Assembly (NCBI GenBank): GCA_003024985.2
Contig: PXIH01S0044057.1
Source: Euperipatoides rowelli
Lineage: Eukaryota; Onychophora; Udeonychophora; Euonychophora; Peripatopsidae
Reading direction: 5' to 3' (one strand)
Length of the DNA: 10,273 nt
Part shown: positions 1-8,631 of the stretch, piece by piece
How positions within the stretch are numbered: position 1 is the first letter of the stretch
How the letters are laid out: the number at the start of each line of letters is the position of its first letter
Translations under genes and position numbers: made by a program
The notes under the pieces: model-generated
What the model was told of the DNA's origin: nothing
Seen by the model: the letters and a program-made list of their open reading frames with translations, nothing else
Database searches by the model: none

Positions 1-870
1 TCCGGCATATTTGTATTTGTATTATAATTGATACCTCTATGCTTAATGCTGGTAATCTCAACAGGTATCACATCGTTAGTCATCTACGATATGCGTTCAT
101 ACAAGATCCTTGCTAAAAATTTTAAAATCCTGATTTATAAGTGCTATTGGCCTCAAATTCTCCATCTCAATTTGGACCAAATTTTTTCCTTCTTTAGCAA
201 TAGGTACCAACAGCGCAAAATTCTGCCTATAAAATTCATCTTTAGCTTGTTCCAGATTTGATATATAACTCATCCAGTTTGTCAATGGCTTTATTATGAA
301 TTTGTTCAATCTTTTATAGCAGAACATCGATACACCATCAGGCCCATGATGCACCAGGTTTCAAATTATCTATCGCCAACTGTGTTTCAACATACTCAAA
401 ATTTTTATTCAACTTTTCTTGACTAACCAATGCTAATGGAGTCACTTCTATTCTTGCCAATCCATAAGGTTTACTTTGTCCCAATCTTCTATAAAAAATG
501 TTTCTTTCATTATTGCTAACATTGTCCCTCATAGTCATTGCGATGTAAAAATCCTGCACTAATTCTATTATTTTACTCACATTATTTGTTACCAAATCAT
601 TGTTTAATTTAATAAATTTGACTGCTAGTCTTCCTTCTTTTAGAATACATAATAATTGCATCCTTATTAGTCGCCATCTTCTACACATAATCCAACTTTG
701 TCTTAATATACATCATGTCCCATTCCATCTTCTGTAAATCAAACAATTTTGTTTTTAAGTTTTAACCAACAACATGTCTGGGAACTTAATATTGATTACT
801 TCCTTTAGCATTATTTGCACTATATTTATATCAGCTTTAATCTTAGATTCTCTAGTCTTGCAGTTCTTAA
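1..870 (-). pseudogene. LINE 1 reverse transcriptase (N-terminal part) and linker, broken
   Basis: Read on the minus strand from 870 downward. The linker (870 to ~700) includes KLDYV and, after a frameshift, EDGD, matching the conserved acidic/glycine segment that precedes LINE reverse transcriptases. A stretch at ~690-345 ends in DNLKPG. After a frameshift around 338-354 the RT fingers motif GPDG follows (codons at 334-345), then NFALLVPIAKEG and LRPIALIN..FKIFSK (~97-200), the usual RT motifs 1 and 2. Downstream (1-96) stops appear, but short pieces still resemble RT. The catalytic aspartate motifs would lie beyond the window edge. A minus-strand reading frame at 949-755 is a chimera: its first residues come from the transposon end and the rest from the LINE linker. 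It is not a functional gene. Confidence 0.8.
863..870. repeat. Left target-site duplication of the nested transposon
   Basis: GTTCTTAA lies directly before the left inverted repeat and is identical to 3831-3838. The match can be read as 10 bp (AGTTCTTAAT) because the element's terminal bases agree with its flanks; 8 bp is the reading that makes the two element ends start symmetrically with TAGGGC. Confidence 0.9.
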
Positions 871-1113
871 TAGGGCAGAGTGTAAAAATGTTTTTTTCTA
901 AATCAGTAATCGCTAGTGTGGAAAAGTTGTGTACTGGTATGTAAAACATGTTTTCAAAATATCAGCAAGATCAAAAAATATCTTATGGTTCCACTTTTCG
1001 CTTAAAGTTTAGTCATTTATTTTCAAAAGTAGGGTGATTGTAATGATCTGTGAAAGCCAACTTAAACATTAAACACTCTAAATAATCTTAAAACGACATG
1101 GTGAATCTATTTA
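871..1113 (+). repeat. Left terminal inverted repeat
   Basis: The segment matches the reverse complement of the right end from the terminal TAGGGC through CTAGTGTGGAAAAGTTG, AAAACATGTTT, TTATGGTTCCACTTT, TAGTCATTTATTTTC and GTGAAAGCCAACTTAAAC, ending near CATGGTGAATCTATTTA. Compared with the right end it lacks the tandem second copy and a short GTTCCTCAATGTAAA segment, where it reads directly from GGTGATTG into TAATGATCTG. Confidence 0.88.
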
Positions 1114-1144
1114 AGGGTTGTGTTTGCCAACTTATGGATATGTA

Positions 1145-3303
1145 ATGAAACATTTCTTGTCAGTGAGAAATGATCTGAAAGAGGTGTCAAAGTCTTCTGT
1201 TCCACCTGTAGGGAAAATAGCCAATGACTTGATGGAAAAAATTGAAGAAATCTAGAAATGTGAATCACTTCCTATTATTTCTCGCAAACAGATAGTATAC
1301 ATGATACGAACATATAATGAAAAGTACAAGTGCTTGAAGAAATTTTTAAATAGAGAGACTGACAGTGTTAAACAGAAACTTGAAAATTTCCAGTCAGAAG
1401 CAAAGCATTGCCTGTTTGACTTTTCATCATGCAAATGCCCTTCCTTCGATATCTGTGTTTGTCCTAAATCAAGAAAGGTTCCAGAAAATGAACAAGAATT
1501 TTTGCTGGACCAGCGGACATGTCGGCAAATGGTCATCGGAACTGTGGATTTTGCTACTACTGCTAAGCTCAAGAAAGGAGAGGAGAGGCATCAGCAAGAA
1601 ACAGATAGCCTTAAATGAAGAACAGCTGAAAAGGCAAACAAAACAGAGGAAGCTATTGATTTATCTTCACCCGAGACTTCTAATGATGAAATTAATACAG
1701 ATGGCGATTCATATAATTATCAAAAGCTGTCAACATCATGAGCGTCACCGTCCAAAGTTATAGCAAACAGACTCTTGCGAACAATCCACCTCCCAGCACT
1801 AGCTCGAGCATTTTAGACAGGGCTGGAGCAATACTAGTAAGTGAGGTTTTAGAAGATTTAGGAGTAGTGACTTAAACAGACTTATCGAATGTAGTAGACA
1901 GACATAAAATTAGAAGAGCGAAAGAAACATCGGAAAGAGTGCCAGGAAGATTTCAGTGAGCGTAAAAGTATTAAGGGGTTGTATTTTGATGGACGGAAGG
2001 ATCAAACACTAATCCATGAGCAGAAGGAGGGAAAACTTTACCAGAAAACGGTGTCTGAAGAAGATGTGACCATGATTAAAGAATCTGGATGCAAGTACAT
2101 TGGACATGTGACGCCCATCTCTTCTTCATCAAGAAACATTGCTAAGGGCATGTTAAAGTTTATAAAGGAGAAGAAAATTGACTACCGCCAGCTATTGGTG
2201 ATAGGATGTGATGGGACTAGTGTTAACACATGATGTAAAGGAGGAGTAATTAGTCTTTTAGTGATTGCTAGTGATAAGGCCTTACATTGGTTTGTCTGCC
2301 AGTTACATAGAAATGAATTATCACTTCGACACCTGATGGAGCATTTGGATGGTGGAACAAAAGGTCCAAAAATGTTTTCTGGTCCAATCGGGAAGAAGCT
2401 TGATAAATGCGAAAAACTTACTCTCGTGAAATTTGAGGTGGTTGAAACTAAATTTCCCCATATCGATGAAGCTGATCTTAGCACAGATCAGAAATACCTA
2501 TGGGACATTTGTCATGCCATGGCAGCTGGTTACTGCTTATCAAGTTTGGCACATAAGAATCCTGGGAAAATGGTCCATGCAAGGTGGCTGACGACTGCAA
2601 ACCACATCATGCGCCTTTACATTAGGACCTTGGAATCATCGGAAAAAATTAAAACTCTTGCAGTGTGTATAATGAAGGTGTATTGACCAATGTGGTTTAC
2701 CATAAAATCACACCCATATTTCAGTGAAGGAGCAAGAAATCTAGAGAAGACAATTCATACTTCAAGATATCTACCTGATCAGCTGAAGAAAGTTGTTGAT
2801 CCAATAATCCAATGAAACGGCTCTTTCGGTCATCCTGAGGAAATCATATTGTCAATAATTACAGATGAACAGAAGCATGTTAGAGAGCTTTGGACTGCGA
2901 CAAATTTTGCGTGCAGGAAGTGAAAAGAAGTTGAATATTCAAAACTTTGAAAACCCTCCTCTTAACTTTAAGGCTGACATATACATAGAACTCATAGATT
3001 GGCAATCATGTGCAATAACTGAGCCACCAATCACTACTTACTTATTAAATGTTGAGTTAAAGACTCTCATTACATGTGATGAATATGAAACCATAAGCGA
3101 GCGACTGGGAACCTTAAAATTCCCTTGCCACACACATAGGGCATGGAGAGGGGGTTAAGATAACTACAGAAGCTTCTGCTGCTGTCTTGGGAGAAGATTA
3201 GTGTGATGGATTTATCTGCACAAGGATGGAATCTAGGCAAATTATGCCTTCATTTGAAACAAAATGTGAATATAAAGTGAAAATGGATAACAAGAAACAT
3301 TAA
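1145..3303 (+). pseudogene. Transposase-like gene of the nested transposon, broken
   Basis: Coding remains run from ATG 1145 (MKHFLSVRND…) to TAA 3301-3303. In-frame stops are seen at 1253-1255, 1616-1618, 1739-1741, 1873-1875, 1957-1959, 2231-2233, 2684-2686 and 2813-2815. Frame changes occur near 1810, 1955-1960, 2885 and 3150. The N-terminal part is basic and has a Cys-rich cluster (CKCPSFDICVCP, ~1432-1473) followed by LDQRTCRQMVIG. The middle has LYFDGRKDQT and VIGCDGTSVNT (~2191-2230), where the Asp-Gly-Thr could be part of a DDE/RNase H-like site. Then follow WFVCQLHRNELSLRHL, FSGPIGKKL, LSTDQKYLWD, HARWLTTANHIMRLY and VVDPIIQ, and near the end LKFPCHT. From memory these phrases recur in a widespread but poorly characterised invertebrate family of transposon-borne proteins; I cannot confirm that without a search. 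No activity is possible from this copy. Confidence 0.78.
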
Positions 3304-3388
3304 TTATTTGATGAGGATAATCCCAATTGTTCTCTTGTAATCAGATTGCAAGTGGCTCTATCTATCGATAGATTAAAATTATTTCTGG

Positions 3389-3830
3389 TAAATAGATTTC
3401 ACCATGTGGTTTTAAAATTATTTAGTGTGTTTAAAGTTTAAGTTGGCTTTCACAGACCATTACTTATAACGTTCCTCAATGTAAATAATCATTCTACTTT
3501 TGAAAATAAATGACTAAACTTTAAGTGCAAAGTGGAACCATAAGATATTTTTTGATCTTTCTGATATTTTACAAACATGTTTTACATACCAGTAAACAAC
3601 TTTTCCACACTAGCCAATTACCGATTTAAAAAAAAAAATTGTTCCTCAATGTAAACAAGTATCCTACTTTTGAAAATAAATGACTAAACTTTAAGTGCAA
3701 AGTGGAACCATAATATATTTTTTGATCTTGCTGATATTTTGCAAACATGTTTTACAATACCAGTACACAACTTTTCCACACTAGCCAATTACCAATTTAA
3801 AAAAAAAAAACATTTTTACACTCCGCCCTA
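3389..3830 (-). repeat. Right terminal inverted repeat, enlarged by duplication
   Basis: Reverse complement of the left end, beginning inside at TAAATAGATTTCACCATG and ending at CTCCGCCCTA. It contains two tandem copies of the subterminal ~170 bp where the left end has one. Only the outer copy is followed by the true terminal sequence. Confidence 0.88.
3471..3811. repeat. 170-bp subterminal tandem duplication (two copies)
   Basis: Copy A begins GTTCCTCAATGTAAAT at 3471 and copy B begins GTTCCTCAATGTAAAC at 3641, a spacing of exactly 170 bp. Both contain CTACTTTTGAAAATAAATGA, AGTGCAAAGTGGAACCATAA, AAACATGTTTTACA, CTTTTCCACACTAGCCAATT and a run of A. They differ at scattered single bases. The junction falls in the A-run (…AAAATT|GTTCCTC), which suggests slippage or unequal exchange at the homopolymer. 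Confidence 0.9.
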
Positions 3831-3838
3831 GTTCTTAA
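3831..3838. repeat. Right target-site duplication of the nested transposon
   Basis: GTTCTTAA directly follows the right inverted repeat and is identical to 863-870. It shows that the transposon arrived as one insertion into LINE 1. Confidence 0.9.
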
Positions 3839-4640
3839 TTGTACTCCTCTTCATTTCAACTATGAAGTTATTCCAAATTTCTAGATCATTCCATATTTTT
3901 CCCCTAATCACATTCATACTTTCCAAAGCTTTTATATCATTTTCCACTTTCAACTGATCTGCAAACTGCATATTGACTATTTTCCTTGAATTTAATAATT
4001 TCAAAAGTGAGTCTCTTTTCAAAAATGTAATATCCAAATTCAAGCCAAAATGATCCAAATTTGTGATGTATTCCAAACTGAATTTCATATATTTTGCAGC
4101 CCATATCAACAATAAATTTTGTCCAATCTATTAGGCTTTACACCATGTGCAAACCTTCAAATTCAATACCATGTTTTTTTTTAAGATATGCAAATCACAC
4201 ATTTGCCATTTCTCTATCAGTTTTTTAAATTGCAAATTTTTATATTCAGATTTATGTTTGTATCACCCATAATAATATTTATGGCACTATGCTTCAAAAA
4301 AGTAATCATGAGTTCTAAAAAACTTTTCCTCTCCATTGATAAAATTGGAACATGAACCCCATTTATATTATATACAAACCTATCCAAAACCACCTCAGTT
4401 ACCAACATCCTTCCACTCACCATTATCACTTTAGTCAATGTACAAAGTAATTCTTGATGTATCATTACAACCATACCTAGTTTTGAAGTTAATTGGCTAT
4501 ATTAATACAGTCTGTACACTTTCTCCACAGACGCCCAATACACAATTTTATTTCTAGCCAATTTTATCTCTTGTAATATTACAATCTTCCATTTTGACTT
4601 ACTAATTAGCCTACATAGCTGTTTAAACTTTCAATAATCT
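3831..4640 (-). pseudogene. LINE 1 apurinic/apyrimidinic-type endonuclease and linker, broken
   Basis: On the minus strand from ~4640 the reading is FKQLCRLISK then ILQE (Q-E codons 4573-4568), the first active-site motif of the exonuclease-endonuclease-phosphatase fold. After an in-frame stop come GMVVMIH and SGRM, a stretch equivalent to the central beta sheet, and MGDTN (about 4270-4256), the decayed form of the GDFN motif. NRLD (~4121-4133) stands for the usual SRID, and LDHFG (DH codons 4055-4050) for SDH. Fewer residues than usual lie between GDTN and NRLD, and the frame changes there, so an internal deletion is likely. The helical linker (KIWNDLEIWNN) continues to IKN at the transposon junction. 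This enzyme family nicks target DNA to prime reverse transcription; this copy cannot be active. Confidence 0.82.
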
Positions 4641-4658
4641 GGTATTTATCGACAATAT

Positions 4659-5290
4659 TTTGATGTTAATTTGCATCAAATATCTGATTATATTTATTTT
4701 GAATTAGACCGTTTCCTATCTATTAACCCTAAGGTTATATGCGTCATGGGAGATTTTAATCAGGCAAATGTGTCTTATCTGCTTAGATTCAATGGCTTTA
4801 GGCAGATAATCAATAAACCTAAACTAATGTAAAATTTGCTAATACTATATTTATTTTACCACCTATTGCTGACTCTGACCTTGTAATGATTCAAATTCGA
4901 CCTGATCAACATGACCTACCTGCCTCTACTAAAACTTATAAATCAATCAGAAAAGAACAAGTCATGCTATATCTCTATAGGTTCTAACCACAGTAACTTT
5001 GATTGAACTACTTGGTGCAATATTCAGGATGTTGAATTTGCAGATAATTTATTTCATTTTTTTTTTATTCCATTTATATAATATATGTTTCCCTCTAAAA
5101 ACTTTTATATCAAATGATAATAATCCTCATTGGATCACCCAATAGATTTTAAATATGGTTAAAACAAGTAATCAGTGCTATGATAAGAAAAATAAACAAA
5201 ACTCCACTCAACTAAATAACGCCATCAAAAACATGAGCAGTACCTCTTAACAAGATTATTTAAATAATCTTAGCCAACAGAGATTAAATG
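4659..5290 (+). pseudogene. LINE 2 endonuclease C-terminal half and linker, broken
   Basis: From 4659 the frame reads FDVNLHQISD, FELDRFL, then VICVMGDFNQAN with GDFN at 4749-4760, an endonuclease active-site motif with its Asp and Asn kept. It continues to a stop after INKPKLM. In another frame PPIADSDLVM follows; the SDL at 4874-4882 is where SDH is expected, so the catalytic histidine is lost by what could be a single base change. KTYKSIRKEQVMLYLYR continues to ~4980. The rest, to ~5290, is a decayed linker with a possible NPHWITQ phrase near 5130 and LNVLQALIQKENYL leading into the first minisatellite unit. It is not functional. Confidence 0.75.
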
Positions 5291-5295
5291 TCTTA

Positions 5296-5683
5296 CAGGC
5301 ACTAATACAAAAAGAGAATTACTTAACTTCCTGGGATCTAGCAGGCACTAATACAAAAAGGGAATTACTTAACTTTCTGGGATATGGCAGGCACTAATAC
5401 AAAAAGGGAATTACTTAACTTCCCAGGATCTAGCAAGCACTAATACAAAAAGGGAATTACTTAACTTCCCGGGATCTGGCAGGCACTAATACAAAAAGGG
5501 AATACTTAACTTCCCGGGATCTAGCAGGCACTAATACAAAAAGGGAATTACTTAACTTCCCGGGATCTGGCAGGCACTAATACAAAAAGNGCAGGCACTA
5601 ATACAAAAAGGGAATTACTTAACTTCCCGGGATCTGGCAGGCTCTAATACAAAAAGGGAATTACTTAACTTCCCGGGATCTAG
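5296..5683. repeat. 46-bp minisatellite inside LINE 2 coding sequence
   Basis: Units begin CAGGCACTAATAC (with variants CAAGC and CAGGCTC) at 5296, 5342, 5388, 5434, 5480, 5525, 5571, 5592 and 5638. Spacing is 46 bp except for one 45-bp unit that lost a T (starting 5480) and one 21-bp truncated unit (5571-5591) containing the only N, at 5590. Each unit holds AAAAAGGGAATTACTTAACT and a TCCCGGGATCT core. The first unit reads smoothly from LINE 2 linker coding (ALIQKENYL) and the last leads back into LINE sequence (CAGAGATGAGATTG), so the array grew from one native unit. Since 46 is not a multiple of 3, the expansion shifts the frame. The N and short unit probably mark an assembly collapse. Confidence 0.95.
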
Positions 5684-7030
5684 CAGAGATGAGATTGAAC
5701 ATCAATTATCACATATTTTAAAAATTTGGCTAATAATCATAATTCAGTTAACCCAAGCACCATGCAACATTCTGAAGATCAATTACTAACTCCACAAATT
5801 GAATTATTTGAAGTATTTTCTGCTTTAACTAGACTAAATACTCATGGGTCATCTTTCCCTTTTGCCACCCCCTCCTACTTTATCTATAAGGAGTTTGCCG
5901 AACTAATATTGTGCAGCCTATCACTCACCTAATTTATTTGTCATTAACAAAAGGCATTTACCCTGATATATGGAAAATGCCTTTCTTTATACCTATTCCC
6001 AAAAACAAAAATCAATTACCTCTCCCATCATGCAAAATTTATTTTGAATCATACATTTAATTTTATCTCAAAGTACATTGATTCTATTCAATTTGGAGGC
6101 ATAGCTAAGCATTCAGCTTAACAACACCTTTCCATTTTCCTTGACAGAATAATTAGAAATTTAAAAGACACACAAAATACTGCATGTACTATCATCACAG
6201 ACTACAAAAAAAAAGCTTTTGACAATGTTGACCATTCATCTTTTTATAATGAATTTATCAAATTGAATCCCTGAAATTTTTCTATCAAATGGATTTCAAC
6301 ATTTCTTCATCATAGAATTAGTTTTCTTGGGGGACAAAATGGAGACTTAACTAAAAACTTTGGGAGTTGTAATGGAATTCCACAAAGAAGTGTATGTTTG
6401 CTATACTAGTAAATAATATTGCAAGAGATATAGAGGGATTACTAAAGTATGTTGATGACATAATTATTACAACAATAGTGGATAATAAGTCTACTCATCA
6501 GCCACAGATTATGTTTGATCAATTGATTAGGAAGTCCAATGAGATCAAACTTTCCATAAACATTGCGAAATGTTCTTTAATTTGTTTGATTTTAAACATG
6601 AAAAACTATCAATGGGTTTAAGCTTTGGTGATACTAAACTACAACTTTGTGCTTCCTTCTATCTACTAGGCATCATCATACAAGACAATATCAAATAGGA
6701 TGGCCATGTTAAAAAAATGCATTTAATTTATACAATGAGGAGACTAAGCATGGTTGTAACAATTACTTCCTCAAAATTGTATATAATACATTCATAAGAA
6801 CATCATTAGAGTATAATTGTGCCCCAATATGGTACCCATTGCTAACAAAAAATCAAATTAAAGATATAGAACATGTTCAATATAGGGCAATCAAAATAAT
6901 AATGGGTAACAACTACGAGGAAGATCTCGGGCTCTTAAATTTCTATCTTTGGACTCTTTAGAAGAAAGAAAAATTATTTTACATGGAGCATAATATGCTA
7001 AATCATTTTTTAAAACCTGAGGGCTTTAAC
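5684..7030 (+). pseudogene. LINE 2 reverse transcriptase and C-terminal tract, broken
   Basis: The RT begins with EVFSALTRLNTHGSSFPF and IYKEFAEL (~5806-5910). Frameshifted IYPDIWKMPFFIPIPKNK follows (~5957-6010), then QFGGIAKHSA (~6090-6118), ITDYKKKAFDNVDH with motif A aspartate at 6221-6223, FLHHRI, and GIPQ (6374-6385) where the next residues RSV replace the usual G-x-x-L-G-P. After a frame change MFAILVNNIARDIEGLL leads to YVDD (6448-6459), the motif C catalytic pair, then LSINIAKCSLI. A C-terminal tract at ~6783-6925 (NTFIRTSLEYNCAPIWYP, IEHVQYRAIKIIMGNN) and at ~6930-7030 carries LINE tail motifs. Both catalytic aspartate motifs survive, but the gene is split over three frames with stops, so it is inactive. 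Confidence 0.8.
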
Positions 7031-7040
7031 ATACATTTCA

Positions 7041-8031
7041 ATTTTTTATTTATTATTGTTTATGTTGTTGAGCATAAATGGCTGTATTCGCAGAGTTAAA
7101 TGTTAAGAGGTTTTTTTTTTTTTTTAATTATCAAAATTTTTTTTTTTTTATCCCATTTGGTGTCATTTAATGTCAGGCACAATTTCTTGTTGTAGGCTAT
7201 AAACATTTACATTATGTATACACACTTTTATATAAATAATTTATATCTTATCCCCTTTATTTATTTGATGTGGCATGTGTGTGGTGGGGGTGGGGAGGGG
7301 AATTACAGATTGGTTGAAGCTGTGAAAGAAGTTTGAGGTGCACTTTCGATTATAAAAACATTTTCAATGCTATTCTAAATTAAATTATTATTTCGGTGTT
7401 TTTATACTTTATTTAAATATTTAAATGCATATTGATTTTTTTTTTCAAAAGAAAAATTATTAATTCATTCTTTGTTTGAATATACACATTGTTATATTTT
7501 TTTAACCCTTTCAATCTTATGTTTGATAATAACCGCCATCTATGATTAGTTTTACAAATTTAAAATATTTTTTTTTAAAAAAAACAGTTCCAAAATAATA
7601 TGAGGACTAATAGGTAAGCTAATAATTTGTTTTCTTTTCCAATACGGTAGTTTTTCTTACATATGTTGTTATGATTCATGAATAAAAATTAAAGTTGAGG
7701 TTTACAAAAATATAATTATTAAACCATTTCTTCAATTATTGTTTTTTAGTGTTTTGCAAAGCCCACAGAAATAGCCTAAACTCATTTCCAGAAATTATGA
7801 TGTTTTTTTAAACATATTTAGAGATCATGCTTATTTTTTTTTTAATTTTTACAAGAATTTCAGACAAAAAAAAATCTTAGAAAATTATTAACTAGCCTAC
7901 TACGGTAGTGATTTTAGTCTCCAAAGATCTAATCATTATTTTTATTTGCTGTCACTATGCATCTATCCTTTCTTAGGGAACCTTTTTTTTTTTTGTATCT
8001 CAGATAGAGGACAGGAATGTTCTTAATTTTC
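7041..8031. other. A+T-rich DNA with homopolymer runs, no gene seen
   Basis: The first part (to ~7260) may be the LINE 2 3' tail: it has two long T-runs (~7111-7125 and ~7138-7150) and a short G-rich stretch at ~7278-7300 (GGTGGGGGTGGGGAGGGG). The rest is A+T-rich with many short A and T runs. I find no coding motif, RNA gene, or repeat with a clear unit in it on either strand. Confidence 0.6.
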
Positions 8032-8052
8032 TCTTTAAATATATAATATATA

Positions 8053-8125
8053 AAGCAGAAATTTTGTTTGTATGTTTGTTGGTATGTAAGTTTGTATGTT
8101 TGTATGTACTGTATGTATGTTTATC
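8053..8125. repeat. TTTGTATG-type microsatellite
   Basis: Imperfect repeats of TTTGTATG, with TTTGTTGGTATG and GTATGTA variants, lie next to the presumed 5' end of the Helitron-like element. Such a tract is often carried near the 5' end of these elements. Confidence 0.8.
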
Positions 8126-8207
8126 AAATTAAAGAAGACATTTAGCATTCTTACCAACATGGCACAAACATGAAATTTGGCATATGGGTAGATTTACTAG
8201 TGTAGAC

Positions 8208-8631
8208 CAAGTGTACCCAACACTGTGCCCGTCGAAAAATTTGTTTGTGCCTGCCGCTATTCGCTATTCGACCACAAAACGAAAGCTTGTCCATGTTAAC
8301 TTGACAGTTCATGGATCCTATTGATTTAGATTGTGAGTGGTTAGGCAACCAATTTTAAGCAGTTGTTTTCTTATAAATCGACCACTTTAATTCTATCTTT
8401 TGTGCCAAGTTAACGTGGACGAAATTGAGTGCAAAGCATGCAGATGGCCGAATTGAGTAGTTGTGGGGATAGTTAGAGAATTGTCTAAATACTGGGAATA
8501 CAATCCAGATTTAACCACGTTTTTTACATTTGCACAAATGTTTTCGTCATTACGAAAAATATAGATGGCGCCACCACTCTATCGGTATTTTAGAATGTGC
8601 ACTTGGGTACAAAAAGGTTGGGAACCCCTTG
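8208..8631. mobile_element. hAT-type MITE nested in the Helitron-like element
   Basis: The 424-bp insert splits repeat unit 1 between TAGTGTAGAC and CAATG. Its left end is CAAGTGTACCCAAC; its right end, read inverted, is CAAGGGGTTCCCAACC, very like terminal repeats of hAT elements. GTGTAGAC occurs at 8200-8207 and again at 8631-8638, an 8-bp duplication. The exact junction is ambiguous by one base; with the symmetric CAAG ends the duplication is 7 bp (TGTAGAC). No coding remains are visible inside. Confidence 0.75.
8288..8421. repeat. Internal inverted repeat of the MITE
   Basis: TTGTCCATGTTAACTTGACA (8288-8307) pairs imperfectly with TGCCAAGTTAACGTGGACGA (8402-8421). About 17 bases are complementary with a few mismatches. 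It may form a weak hairpin; no function is implied. Confidence 0.6.

Larger units (their letters stand above)
871..3830 (+). mobile_element. Nested DNA transposon with 8-bp target duplication and long terminal inverted repeats (hAT-like)
   Basis: The element starts TAGGGCAGAGTGTAAAAATG at 871 and ends with the inverted match (CATTTTTACACTCCGCCCTA) at 3830. It is flanked on both sides by GTTCTTAA. Its ends are inverted repeats of about 243 bp (left) and about 442 bp (right, longer because of an internal duplication). It carries one decayed transposase-like coding region on the plus strand. An 8-bp duplication and a TAGGG start fit the hAT superfamily, but the protein does not show me a clear BED finger or hAT dimerisation motif, so superfamily membership is provisional; other groups also make 8-bp duplications. 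The host sequence interrupted is LINE 1. Confidence 0.88.
1..4640 (-). mobile_element. LINE 1: L1/Tx1-like non-LTR retrotransposon, interrupted by a DNA transposon
   Basis: Two minus-strand blocks, 3831-~4640 and 1-870, read in order as endonuclease, linker, then start of reverse transcriptase, the domain order of an L1-type second ORF. The blocks are separated only by the transposon at 871-3830 and rejoin in frame when it and one target copy are removed. The upstream limit near 4640 is where recognisable endonuclease sequence ends, so the copy lacks its 5' part. It runs off the window at position 1 before the catalytic YxDD motif. Frameshifts and stops show it is dead. The L1/Tx1 assignment rests on the endonuclease style and on the reverse transcriptase phrase LRPIALIN..FKIFSK; the exact clade is not certain. 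Confidence 0.85.
4659..7040 (+). mobile_element. LINE 2: CR1/Jockey-like non-LTR retrotransposon remnant
   Basis: Plus-strand endonuclease motifs (4659-~4980), a linker, a minisatellite (5296-5683) and reverse transcriptase motifs (5726-7030) lie in the order expected of a LINE second ORF. The protein signatures (MGDFNQAN, PPIADSD, AFDNVDH, YVDD, and a C-terminal tract with LEYNCAPIWYP and IEHVQYRAIKI) are of the CR1/Jockey type and unlike LINE 1. The copy starts part-way through the endonuclease, so it is 5'-truncated, typical of incomplete reverse transcription. The 3' end is not sharply defined; recognisable coding stops near 7030 and a short A+T-rich tail follows. Many stops and frameshifts show it is old. 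Confidence 0.82.

Noticed and set aside
28-261. Plus-strand open frame of 77 residues
   Set aside because: It lies opposite the LINE 1 reverse transcriptase motifs on the minus strand and has no recognisable features; it is a shadow frame.
1252-1572. Minus-strand open frame of 106 residues
   Set aside because: It is the antisense of the transposase-like coding at 1145-1618, where the plus strand shows the Cys-rich motif; no independent support.
1365-1763. Second plus-strand frame of 132 residues
   Set aside because: It overlaps the transposase frame in a different phase. The family phrases are in the phase of ATG 1145 and not in this one.
2182-2484. Minus-strand open frame of 100 residues
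   Set aside because: Antisense to the best-preserved part of the transposase-like pseudogene; no motif of its own.
871-3830. A new defence or mobile regulatory system
   Set aside because: The unusual arrangement of long inverted repeats around a decayed coding region is fully explained by a DNA transposon with target duplication.
5296-5683. CRISPR array
   Set aside because: The 46-bp units are directly adjacent without variable spacers, and the context is a eukaryotic LINE; it is a minisatellite.
1-7040. Viral or LTR-retrotransposon origin of the reverse transcriptases
   Set aside because: No LTRs, gag, protease or integrase motifs are seen. The linked AP-type endonuclease and 5' truncation identify both as LINEs.
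8151-8348. Minus-strand open frame of 65 residues
   Set aside because: It spans the Helitron unit and crosses the MITE boundary at 8208, so it is an accidental frame joining two elements.
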